Origin: Glycomyces albidus
GTDB taxonomy: Bacteria; Actinomycetota; Actinomycetes; Mycobacteriales; Micromonosporaceae
Direction: 5' to 3'
NCBI RefSeq assembly: GCF_009451885.1
Contig: NZ_WIAO01000015.1
Span: 1 to 64,000, forward strand
Length of the DNA stretch: 64,000 bases
Shown: positions 50,525 through 58,606 of the stretch, in pieces
Layout of the letters: each line of letters begins with the position of its first letter
How positions within the stretch are numbered: the first letter of the stretch is position 1
Program-made: the position numbers and the translations under genes
The notes under the pieces: generated by a model
Told to the model about the DNA's origin: nothing
What the model saw: the letters and a program-made list of their open reading frames with translations, nothing else
Databases searched by the model: none

Positions 50525-53014
50525 GTGAGCAGTCACCACGCCCACGGGGACGACGCGAGGCACCACGAGCACCACCACGGACACGGCGAGTCCCGGGACA
50601 GCGGGCACGGCGAGCCCGGCCACCACGATCACAACAGGCACTCCGGGGACGGTGCGCCCGCCGACGCCGGAGTTTCGCAGACCCACGGGGCGCACGGCGC
50701 CCACGGCTCGCCCGACACCGCAGCGAACAGTGCGGGCACGCAGGCTCACGGCGAGCACGCCGACCACTCCGCTCACGATGCCGACGCCGCTGGAAACCGA
50801 GAAGCCCATCACGACCACGGCGGGCACGGCTCGCATGAAGCGCAGGGCGGCCACGGCACCCACGGCGCACAGGGCACCGACCACGCCCACGGTCGGCATG
50901 GGGCCCAAGGTGATCATGGAGCCCACAGCGGCCACGGAGGCCACGACAAGCACGCCGGTCACGACCCCGAGATCTTCCGGCGCAAGTTCTGGCTCAGCCT
51001 GATCCTGACCGTCCCGCTGGTCGTCACCAGCCACATGATCATGGACTGGTTCGGGTACACACTGGACTTCCCCGGCATCGAACTCGTCGGGCCCGTGCTC
51101 GGCACGTTCGTGTTCTTCTACGGCGGCTGGCCGTTCCTCGTCGGCGGCGTCCGCGAGATCCGCGATCGCGCCCCCGGCATGATGCTCCTGATCGCCACCG
51201 CGATCACCGTCGCGTACGCCGCCTCGCTCGCGACCGGCTTCGGCTGGTTCGACCTCGAGTTCTGGTGGGAGCTCGGCGCACTGGTCTCGATCATGCTGCT
51301 GGGCCACTGGCAGGAGATGAAGGCCATCGGCCAGGCCCAAGGCGCGCTCGCCGCGCTCGCGGCGCTGCTGCCCGACGAGGCCGAACGGGTGCGGGACGAC
51401 GGCTCGATCGAGACCGTCCCCGCCTCCGGCCTCGCGGTCGGCGACGTGGTGCTGGTCCGCTCCGGGGCGCGCGTCCCGGCCGACGGCGAGGTCGTCGACG
51501 GCGAAGCCGAGATGGACGAGTCCATGATCACCGGCGAGTCCCGCCCGGTGCCGCGGAGCGCCGGCGACCGGGTCGTGGCCGGCACCGTCGCCACCGACTC
51601 GGCGATCCGCGTGCGCATCGACGCGGTCGGGGACGACACCGCCCTGGCCGGCATCCAGCGCCTGGTCTCGCAGGCCCAGGAGTCCCGCGGGCGCGGCCAG
51701 GTGCTCGCGGACCGGTTCGCGGCCCTGCTGTTCTACGTCGCCATGGCCGCGGGTGTCGCCACGTTCGCGGTCTGGTCGCTGCTCGGCGAGACCACATCGG
51801 CGGTCGTCCGCACGGTCACCGTCCTCGTCATCGCCTGCCCGCACGCGCTCGGCCTGGCCATTCCGCTGGTCATCTCGATCACGACGGCGGTATCGGCCAA
51901 GGCGGGCATCCTGGTGAAGGACCGGCTCGCGATCGAGCGGATGCGCACTGTGGACGCCGTCCTGTTCGACAAGACCGGGACGCTGACCAAGGGCGAGCAC
52001 ACCGTCGCCGGCGTCAGCGGAGCCGAAGGCGTCGACGGGGACGAGGTGCTGCACCTGGCCGCGGCGGTCGAGTCGGACTCCGAGCACCCGCTCGCCCGCG
52101 CGATCGTGGCGCACCACGGCCGGGCGCACGGCGAGGCCGCTCGCGCCTCCGACTTCCGGTCCCGCACCGGCAAAGGCGTTGAAGCCACTGTGGACGGCAA
52201 GCGGTACGCGGTCGGCGGGCCGGCCCTGCTGCGCGAACTGGGGGTCGAGGCGCCGCCGGAACTCGACGGCGACATCGACGCCTGGTCGGGCCGCGGCGCG
52301 ACCGTCCTGCACCTCGTCGCGCTCGGCAGTGCGTCCAACGATCGGGCATCCAACGGCAGTGCATCCAGCGACCATGCGTCCAACGGCAGTGCACCCGACG
52401 GCAGTGAGCCGAGGGTGCTCGGTTCGATCGCGCTCGAGGACGAGGTCCGGCCCGAGGCGCGGCAGGCCATCGCCGACCTGCGCGCCCAGGGCGTGCAGAA
52501 GATCGCGATGATCACGGGCGACGCCCGCGCGGTCGCCGAGGCGGTCGCCGCCGACCTCGGGTTCGTCGAGGGCCGCGACGAGGTCTTCGCCGAGGTGCTG
52601 CCCGCCGACAAGGACCAGGCGGTGGCCGACCTCCAGCGGCGCGGGCTGCGCGTCGCGATGGTCGGCGACGGCGTCAACGACGCGCCCGCGCTGGCGAGGG
52701 CCGACGTCGGCATCGCGATCGGCGCCGGCACTGACGTGGCGATCGAGTCCGCCGGGGTCGTCCTGGCGTCCTCCGACCCGCGCGGCGTCGGCGGCGTCCG
52801 CCGCCTCTCCAAGGCGAGCTACCGCAAGATGATCGAGAACCTCGCCTGGGCTGCGGGGTACAACATCGCGGCGATCCCGCTCGCGGCCGGCGTCCTGGCC
52901 GGAATCGGCCTGACCCTCAGCCCGGCAGTGGGCGCGGTCCTGATGTCGGCCTCCACCATCGTGGTCGCCCTCAACGCCCAACTCCTGCGCCGCGTCAAGC
53001 TCACGGCGCAGTGA
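50525..53014 (+). CDS. copB: CopB-type copper P-type ATPase with long His-rich head
   Basis: 829 residues. Residues 1-145 are His/Gly/Asp-rich and made of short imperfect repeats (HGDDARHHEHHHGHG, then HG and HD runs). Then P1B-ATPase: eight membrane segments, TGES actuator motif, CPH (438-440) in segment 6, the marker of CopB-type exporters, DKTGTLTKGEH with phosphorylated Asp482, SEHPLARAIV and GDGVNDAPAL. The nucleotide domain has a low-complexity insert (ASNDRASNGSASSDHASNGS, about 602-621). GTG start behind GAAGGAG. Controlled by the CsoR-type operator. It exports copper or silver. Confidence 0.92.
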   Translation: MSSHHAHGDDARHHEHHHGHGESRDSGHGEPGHHDHNRHSGDGAPADAGVSQTHGAHGAHGSPDTAANSAGTQAHGEHADHSAHDADAAGNREAHHDHGGHGSHEAQGGHGTHGAQGTDHAHGRHGAQGDHGAHSGHGGHDKHAGHDPEIFRRKFWLSLILTVPLVVTSHMIMDWFGYTLDFPGIELVGPVLGTFVFFYGGWPFLVGGVREIRDRAPGMMLLIATAITVAYAASLATGFGWFDLEFWWELGALVSIMLLGHWQEMKAIGQAQGALAALAALLPDEAERVRDDGSIETVPASGLAVGDVVLVRSGARVPADGEVVDGEAEMDESMITGESRPVPRSAGDRVVAGTVATDSAIRVRIDAVGDDTALAGIQRLVSQAQESRGRGQVLADRFAALLFYVAMAAGVATFAVWSLLGETTSAVVRTVTVLVIACPHALGLAIPLVISITTAVSAKAGILVKDRLAIERMRTVDAVLFDKTGTLTKGEHTVAGVSGAEGVDGDEVLHLAAAVESDSEHPLARAIVAHHGRAHGEAARASDFRSRTGKGVEATVDGKRYAVGGPALLRELGVEAPPELDGDIDAWSGRGATVLHLVALGSASNDRASNGSASSDHASNGSAPDGSEPRVLGSIALEDEVRPEARQAIADLRAQGVQKIAMITGDARAVAEAVAADLGFVEGRDEVFAEVLPADKDQAVADLQRRGLRVAMVGDGVNDAPALARADVGIAIGAGTDVAIESAGVVLASSDPRGVGGVRRLSKASYRKMIENLAWAAGYNIAAIPLAAGVLAGIGLTLSPAVGAVLMSASTIVVALNAQLLRRVKLTAQ

Positions 53015-53021
53015 GCCGAAG

Positions 53022-53051
53022 GGCCGCAGACCGGAAGAACGGTCTGCGGCC
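53022..53051 (+). terminator. terminator of the copper ATPase gene
   Basis: A perfect 12-base stem (53022-53033 with 53040-53051) and GAAGAA loop directly after the stop. Confidence 0.75.
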
Positions 53052-53067
53052 GCACTGCCGTGAACAC

Positions 53068-53106
53068 GCTCAGGGCCGGCTCTCGAAATGAGAGCCGGCC
53101 CTGAGC
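53068..53106 (-). terminator. terminator of the tRNA-Pro gene
   Basis: A perfect 17-base stem (53068-53084 with 53090-53106) and five-base loop, 11 bases beyond the tRNA 3' end; it can act in both directions. Confidence 0.7.
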
Positions 53107-53117
53107 TGTACTTACGG

Positions 53118-53194
53118 TGGTCGGGTTGACAGGATTTGAACCTGCGACCCCCTCGTCCCGAACGAGGTGCGCTACCAAGCTGCGCCACAACCCG
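53118..53194 (-). tRNA. tRNA-Pro (anticodon CGG)
   Basis: 77 bases with encoded CCA. Acceptor CGGGTTG pairs with CAACCCG, D arm GCGC-AGCTTGGTA-GCGC, anticodon stem CCTCG/CGAGG around loop TTCGGGA giving anticodon CGG, T arm GCAGG-TTCAAAT-CCTGT, discriminator A. All stems are regular. Confidence 0.96.
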
Positions 53195-53318
53195 ATGTTC
53201 TGTTTTCGCGCGCACGCTGGGCGAACGCGTCGATTGGAAATGCTACCCGAACGTCGGGCAGGGTGTCGAACGGGGTCGGGGGCGCGGGGCCCGGTCACAC
53301 CCGGGCCCCGGCCCGCCG

Positions 53319-54215
53319 CTAGAACGCCTTCGGGACGAAGGTCAGGAGGCTCGCCTCCGGGGCGCACGCGAAGCGCACCGGCGCGTACGGGCTCGTGCCG
53401 AGGCCGGCGGACACGTGCAGCCACATGTCCTCCCACGGGTGGAGGCCCTTGACGCGCTCGCGGTCGATGCCGCAGTTGGTGACGAGGGCGCCGTAGCCGG
53501 GCACGCAGACCTGGCCGCCGTGGGTGTGGCCGGCGGCCACGAAGCCGTACCCGTCGGCCGCGAACGCGTCGAGGACGCGCGGCTCGGGCGAGTGCGTGAG
53601 GCCGATCGACAGGTCGGCGCTGGGCGGGACGGGACCGGCGACGAGCTCGTAGTCGTCGAGGTCGAAGTGCGGGTCGTCGACGCCCGCGAAGTGGACGTTC
53701 ATCCCGGCGACGACCTTGTCGGCCGCGGCGTTGTTGAGGTCGAGCCAGCCGCCGTCGACGAGGACCTTCCGCAGCTCCTCGGTCGGGAGCGGCTCCCCGT
53801 ACTTGTGCTCGTGGTTCTTGTTGAAGTACTGGAGCGGGTTCTTGAACACCGGCGCGTAGTAGTCGTTCGAGCCGAACACGAACGCGCCCGGGGCGCGCAG
53901 CAGCGGCCGGAGCGTCTTCGCGACCAGGTCGACCGCGTCCGGGTGGGCGAGGTTGTCGCCGGTGAGCAGCACCAGGTCCGGGTCGAGCGCGGACAGGGAC
54001 GCGACCCAGTGGGCCTTGCGGACCTGCCCGGGCGTCATGTGCAGGTCGGAGATGTGCAGGACCCGGATAGGCTCGGCCCCTTCGGGAAGCGCGGGCACGG
54101 CGAAGTGCCTGAGCGTGTACTGGACGCGTTCGTATAGCGACGCGTAGGCGAGCGCCAGCGCCCCCGCGCCGACCCCGATCCCGGCTGCTGCGGCAAGTCC
54201 ACGGCTGATCTTCAT
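53319..54215 (-). CDS. membrane-anchored calcineurin-like metallophosphoesterase
   Basis: 298 residues. An N-terminal hydrophobic anchor (about 6-25) is followed by the metallophosphatase motifs in order: VLHISDLHM, LLTGDNLAH, FGSNDYYAP (GNH-type), GLTHSPEP and GHTHGGQV. These ligate two metal ions. Related proteins act on lipid or nucleotide phosphates at the membrane; the substrate is not known. ATG at 54215, 25 bases from the divergent YqeY-like gene. Confidence 0.88.
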   Translation of the reverse strand: MKISRGLAAAAGIGVGAGALALAYASLYERVQYTLRHFAVPALPEGAEPIRVLHISDLHMTPGQVRKAHWVASLSALDPDLVLLTGDNLAHPDAVDLVAKTLRPLLRAPGAFVFGSNDYYAPVFKNPLQYFNKNHEHKYGEPLPTEELRKVLVDGGWLDLNNAAADKVVAGMNVHFAGVDDPHFDLDDYELVAGPVPPSADLSIGLTHSPEPRVLDAFAADGYGFVAAGHTHGGQVCVPGYGALVTNCGIDRERVKGLHPWEDMWLHVSAGLGTSPYAPVRFACAPEASLLTFVPKAF

Positions 54216-54240
54216 ACCCCCAACGGTAGATTGTCGAGAT

Positions 54241-54696
54241 ATGAGTGAGCTAAAGACCCAGTTGGAAACCGATATGCGAGCTGCCCTCAAAGCCAAGGAC
54301 AAGGTGACACTGGGCACGCTCCGCATGATCATCACGGCGATTCGGAACGAAGAGGTCGCGGGGAGCTCCGCGCGCGAACTCGACGACGCCGAGGTCGTGA
54401 AAGTGCTGGTCAAGCAGGCGAAGCAGCGGCGTGAGGCGGCCGAGGCGTTCCGGGCCGGGGGCCGCGAGGAGTCCGCGGAGAACGAGCTCGCCGAGGAGGC
54501 CGTCATCAAGCGGTACCTTCCCACCGAGCTCAGTGAGGCAGAAGTCACTCAACTGGTGCGTGAGGCGATCGCCGAGGGCGGGTTCTCCGGACCGAAGGAC
54601 ATGGGCAAGGTCATGAAGGCGATCGGCCCGAAGACGGCCGGCCGCTTCGACGGGAAGGCCCTCGCCGGGATCGTCAAGGCCGAGCTCGCGGGTTAG
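54241..54696 (+). CDS. GatB/YqeY-family protein
   Basis: 151 residues matching the YqeY family over full length: LKTQLETDMRAALKAKDKVTLGTLRMIITAIRNEEV at the start, KQRREAAEAFRAGGREE and EEAVIKRYLPTELSEAEVTQLV in the middle, KDMGKVMKAIGPKTAGRFDGKAL at the end. The family shares the tRNA-binding helical domain of GatB, with unknown specific role. Divergent from the phosphoesterase gene, with which it is often paired in actinomycetes. Confidence 0.9.
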   Translation: MSELKTQLETDMRAALKAKDKVTLGTLRMIITAIRNEEVAGSSARELDDAEVVKVLVKQAKQRREAAEAFRAGGREESAENELAEEAVIKRYLPTELSEAEVTQLVREAIAEGGFSGPKDMGKVMKAIGPKTAGRFDGKALAGIVKAELAG

Positions 54697-54880
54697 GGGC
54701 GTGAAGGGCTTGCGCTTGCAGACCATCCGCAGCCCCCACCCACCCTGAAGGGGACCGTAGCCCCCACGATTGCGCAGGGGTCCGACAGAAAACCGCCCCC
54801 GCGCGGACCGCCGGGCCGTGTCGTTCGCCACGGCTATCGTTGAGGGTCGGGCCCGAAGCATTCGAACACTTGAGGAATCC

Positions 54881-56533
54881 ATGTCCAGCCACATCTCCGC
54901 GGAGGCCGCGCGCCGCCGCACGTTCGCGGTGATCTCCCACCCCGACGCCGGCAAGTCGACGATCACCGAGGCCCTGGCGCTGCACGGCCGCGCCATCTCG
55001 GCCGCCGGCGCCGTCCACGGGAAGGGCGACCGCAAGGGCGTGGTCTCCGACTGGATGTCCATGGAGCAGGACCGCGGCATCTCGATCACCTCCGCGGCGC
55101 TCCAGTTCGAGTATCGCGACTGCGTCGTCAACCTCCTCGACACGCCCGGTCACGCCGACTTCTCCGAGGACACCTACCGGGTCCTGACCGCGGTCGACGC
55201 CGCCGTGATGCTCCTCGACGCCGCGAAGGGCCTCGAGCCGCAGACGCTGAAGCTCTTCGAGGTGTGCCGGGCCCGCCGCATCCCCGTGATCACGTTCATC
55301 AACAAGTGGGACCGGCCCGCGAAGGACGCGCTCGAGCTCATCGAGGAGATCGAGACGCGCATCGGCATCAAGCCCACGCCCGTGACGTGGCCCGTCGGCG
55401 TCGGCGGCGAGTTCCGCGGCGTCATCGAGCGCATCGGGTTCGGCGGGCCGGACGCGACGCCCGGCGAATGGAAGGACGGCCGGCGCGCCGCCGGACCGCA
55501 GGTCCCGGGCATGGTCCGGTACGAGCGGTCCCCGGGCGGGCAGCAGTCCGCGATCGCGGAGTACCTCGGCGAAGACGAGGCCGTCGAGCGGTTCGGCGCC
55601 GACTACGAGCGCGCCCGCGAGGAGTCCGAACTGCTCAGCGAGGTCGAGGCCGACTTCGATCAGAAGACGTTCGAGCTCGGGCAGACCACGCCTACGCTGT
55701 TCGGGGCCGCGCTCGTCCACTTCGGGGTCGGGCAGCTCCTCGACCTGCTCGTGGACATCGCGCCTTCGCCGTTCGCCCGCGAGGACGTCAAGGGGCAGCC
55801 GCGCGAACTCGAGTCCGGGTTCTCCGGGTTCGTGTTCAAGTCGCAGGCGAACATGAACGCCTCGCACCGCGACCAGCTCGCGTTCATCCGCGTCTGCTCC
55901 GGCCGGTTCGAGCGCGGCATGCAGGTCACGCAGGCCCAGGGCGGGCGGACCATGTCGACGAAGTACGCGCAGACCCTGTTCGGGTCGGCCCGCGACACCG
56001 TCGACGAGGCGTGGCCCGGCGACATCGTCGGCCTGGTCAACGCCACCGGCCTGTCCGTGGGCGACACGATCTACGCCGGGAAGGCCGTCGAGTACCCGCC
56101 GCTGCCGGCGTTCGCGCCCGAGCACTTCGGGGCGCTCCAGATGCACGACACCTCGAAGGCCAAGCGGTTCCGGCGCGGCATCGCGCAGCTCGACGCCGAG
56201 GGCGTCGTGCAGGTGCTCTACTCCGAGCGGCGCGGCGAGGCCACGCCCGTGCTCGCCGCCGTCGGCCCGCTCCAGTTCGAGGTCACCACGGCGCGGCTCC
56301 AGGCCGAGTTCGACGTGCCCGCCACCATCGACCACCTGCCGTTCCAGCTCGCGCGCCTGACCGACGCCGAAGGCGCGGCCCGGCTGCGCACCGCGCCCGG
56401 CGTCGAGGTGTTCTCCCGCCCGCGCGACGGCGCGTTCCTGGTGGTCCTGCCGAACAAGTACCGCATCCAGACGATCGTGAACGACTACCCGGGCATCGTC
56501 CTCGAGCCGCTCCTCGCGGGGGGCCAGGGCTGA
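54881..56533 (+). CDS. prfC: peptide chain release factor 3
   Basis: 550 residues of a translational GTPase: G1 ISHPDAGKSTIT (about 17-28), SMEQDRGISITSAAL (switch I), G3 LLDTPGHADFSEDTYR, G4 FINKWDRPAKD, then domains II and III with RGMQVTQAQGGRTM and VGPLQFEVTTARLQAEF, which is the RF3 (and not EF-G) pattern. It recycles RF1 and RF2 after termination. ATG at 54881 follows TGAGGAA. Directly coupled to rsmA (TGATG). Confidence 0.94.
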   Translation: MSSHISAEAARRRTFAVISHPDAGKSTITEALALHGRAISAAGAVHGKGDRKGVVSDWMSMEQDRGISITSAALQFEYRDCVVNLLDTPGHADFSEDTYRVLTAVDAAVMLLDAAKGLEPQTLKLFEVCRARRIPVITFINKWDRPAKDALELIEEIETRIGIKPTPVTWPVGVGGEFRGVIERIGFGGPDATPGEWKDGRRAAGPQVPGMVRYERSPGGQQSAIAEYLGEDEAVERFGADYERAREESELLSEVEADFDQKTFELGQTTPTLFGAALVHFGVGQLLDLLVDIAPSPFAREDVKGQPRELESGFSGFVFKSQANMNASHRDQLAFIRVCSGRFERGMQVTQAQGGRTMSTKYAQTLFGSARDTVDEAWPGDIVGLVNATGLSVGDTIYAGKAVEYPPLPAFAPEHFGALQMHDTSKAKRFRRGIAQLDAEGVVQVLYSERRGEATPVLAAVGPLQFEVTTARLQAEFDVPATIDHLPFQLARLTDAEGAARLRTAPGVEVFSRPRDGAFLVVLPNKYRIQTIVNDYPGIVLEPLLAGGQG

Positions 56534-57390
56534 TGGCGCGCCTGCTGACCTCGGGCGACATCCGGACCCTCTCGCGGGGGCTCGGGATCACCCCCACCAA
56601 GAAGTGGGGCCAGAACTTCGTCGTCGACGCGAACACGGTCCGGCGCATCGCCGCGGCCGCCAAGCTCGACGCGGACGACGTCGTCATGGAGGTCGGCCCG
56701 GGTCTCGGCTCGCTCACCCTCGCGCTCATCGAGATCGCCCGCAAGGTGATCGCGGTCGAGATCGACCCGAAGCTCGCGCTCGCGCTGCCCACGACCGTGG
56801 CGCACCGGGCCCCCGACGAGCACCGGCGGCTCACGGTCGTGGAGACCGACGCCGCCCGGGTCGACCCCGCGCAGCTCCCCGAGGCGCCCACGGCACTCGT
56901 CGCCAACCTGCCCTACAACGTGGCCGTCCCGGTCGTCCTGCACGCCTTGGAGACCTTCCCGAGCCTCCGCAAAGGGCTCGTCATGGTTCAGGCCGAGGTC
57001 GGCGACCGGCTCACCGCGCAGCCCGGCTCCAAGATCTACGGCGGCCCCAGCGTCAAGATGGCCTGGTACGCCAAGGCCAAGCGGGCCGGCTCGGTGTCCG
57101 CGAACGTGTTCTGGCCGGTCCCGAACGTCGCCAGCGCCCTCGTCGCGTTCGAGCGGATCGAGAGCCCCGACGCGAACCGCGCCGAGGTGTTCGCCGCGGT
57201 GGACGCCGCGTTCGGGCAGCGGCGCAAGATGCTCCGCCAGTCGCTCAAGTCCTGGGCGGGCGAGGACGTGGACGCGGTCCTCGAGCGGTCCGGGATCGAA
57301 CCCACCAGGCGGGGTGAGTCGTTGGACATATCGGAGTTCATCGCCCTCGCCGACGCCAAGGAGGCGCTGGGCGGGACCAGCCGAATCTGA
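56533..57390 (+). CDS. rsmA: 16S rRNA dimethyladenosine transferase RsmA/KsgA
   Basis: 285 residues: GITPTKKWGQNFVVDANTVRRI at the N-terminus, SAM site VVMEVGPGLGSLTLAL (about 50-65), AVEIDPKLA and the catalytic NLPYNVAVPVVLH (NLPY, about 127). It dimethylates two adenines near the 3' end of 16S rRNA. The ATG shares one base with the prfC stop. ispE follows after ten bases, the standard rsmA-ispE order of actinomycetes. Confidence 0.95.
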   Translation: MARLLTSGDIRTLSRGLGITPTKKWGQNFVVDANTVRRIAAAAKLDADDVVMEVGPGLGSLTLALIEIARKVIAVEIDPKLALALPTTVAHRAPDEHRRLTVVETDAARVDPAQLPEAPTALVANLPYNVAVPVVLHALETFPSLRKGLVMVQAEVGDRLTAQPGSKIYGGPSVKMAWYAKAKRAGSVSANVFWPVPNVASALVAFERIESPDANRAEVFAAVDAAFGQRRKMLRQSLKSWAGEDVDAVLERSGIEPTRRGESLDISEFIALADAKEALGGTSRI

Positions 57391-57400
57391 GGAGGACCGC

Positions 57401-58333
57401 ATGTCCGGACAGACCGCGCCAGCCGCGCCGCACGCGGGCGTTTCCGTGGACGTCCCCGCCAAGATCAACCCGCACCTGGGGGTGGGCGATCCGCGCGCCG
57501 ACGGGTACCACGCGCTGTCCACGGTGTACCAGGCGATCTCGCTGCACGACACCGTGACCGCCGAGAAGCGCGAGGAGCCCGGCATCGAGATCACGATCTC
57601 GGGCGAGGGCGCCGGGGACCTGCCGACGGGCGAGGCGAACCTCGCGCACAAGGCCGCGAAGCTCGTCGCCCTGTACGCCGGGATCGAACCGGCCGTGAAG
57701 CTGCACTTGAACAAGCGCATCCCCGTCGCCGGGGGCCTCGCGGGGGGCTCCGCGGACGCGGCGGGCGCACTGGTCGCGTGCGCGCGCCTGTGGGACGTGG
57801 CGATCGGCGACGCGGAGCTGCACCGGCTCGCGGCCGGGCTCGGCTCCGACGTCCCGTTCTGCCTCAAGGGCGGGACCGCGATCGGGACCGGCCGCGGCGA
57901 GGAGCTGACGCCGGTGCGCGCCAAGGGGACCTGGCACTGGGTGGTCGCGACGACGGACACGCGGATCTCGACCCCGGAGTGCTACAAGGAGGTCGACCGG
58001 CTCCGCGAGGACGGCATCGGCCGCTTCTCCTCCGACGTGGACCCGATCGTGCGGGCGTTCGAGTCCGGCGCGGACGCGGACACGCTGGCGCGGCTCCTGG
58101 TCAACGACATGGAGGCCGCGGCGGTCAGCCTCCGGCCCCAGCTCGCCTCGCTCATGCACGGGGGCCTCGAGGAGGGCGCCCTCGCCGCCCACGTCTCCGG
58201 CTCGGGCCCGACGATCCTGTTCCTCGCCACCGACGTGAAGCACGCGGTCGCCCTGGCCCGCCGCATCAGGATGCGCGGCGGCGCCCGCAGCGTCCACCTG
58301 GCGCACGGCCCGGTGGACGGCCCGGCCGCCTGA
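57401..58333 (+). CDS. ispE: 4-diphosphocytidyl-2-C-methyl-D-erythritol kinase IspE
   Basis: 310 residues of a GHMP kinase: VDVPAKINPHLGVGDPRADGYH (substrate site), IPVAGGLAGGSADAAGALVA (ATP loop, about 107-126), GSDVPFCLKGGTAIGTGRGE and the C-terminal VSGSGPTILFLA. Fourth-step kinase of the MEP isoprenoid pathway. ATG at 57401 follows GAGGAGG. Last gene of the prfC-rsmA-ispE run. The canonical NL in KINL of the N-terminal motif reads NPH, a minor variation. Confidence 0.94.
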   Translation: MSGQTAPAAPHAGVSVDVPAKINPHLGVGDPRADGYHALSTVYQAISLHDTVTAEKREEPGIEITISGEGAGDLPTGEANLAHKAAKLVALYAGIEPAVKLHLNKRIPVAGGLAGGSADAAGALVACARLWDVAIGDAELHRLAAGLGSDVPFCLKGGTAIGTGRGEELTPVRAKGTWHWVVATTDTRISTPECYKEVDRLREDGIGRFSSDVDPIVRAFESGADADTLARLLVNDMEAAAVSLRPQLASLMHGGLEEGALAAHVSGSGPTILFLATDVKHAVALARRIRMRGGARSVHLAHGPVDGPAA

Positions 58334-58606
58334 CCGGTCCCGAAGGCTGAGCGCCGCTCGGCGCCCGGACCGTCGACTGCGCGATCCCGGGTGGACCGCG
58401 GCGGCACGGCGCCGGGCCCGGTGGACCGCCCGCCGCCCGAGCTCCCGCCGCCGCACCGACTCGCCGGCGCACTGGTCGACACTGGATAGTGTGTCCCCCG
58501 GACACCGCCGGACGGGAAGCGGAAGGCGACCCTCCGCGTTGTCCACAGGGACCGGTCCGACCGTACGGGACCGGCTCCATGCGACGACCGATGCGGAATG
58601 TGCGCG

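Noticed and set aside
50530-50970. His-rich head of the copper ATPase considered as a separate nickel/copper chaperone gene
   Set aside because: It is in frame with the ATPase without stop or internal ribosome site, and CopB proteins typically have such heads.
49475-53215. 1246-codon open frame on the minus strand
   Set aside because: Antisense of the methyltransferase and the copper ATPase; shadow frame.
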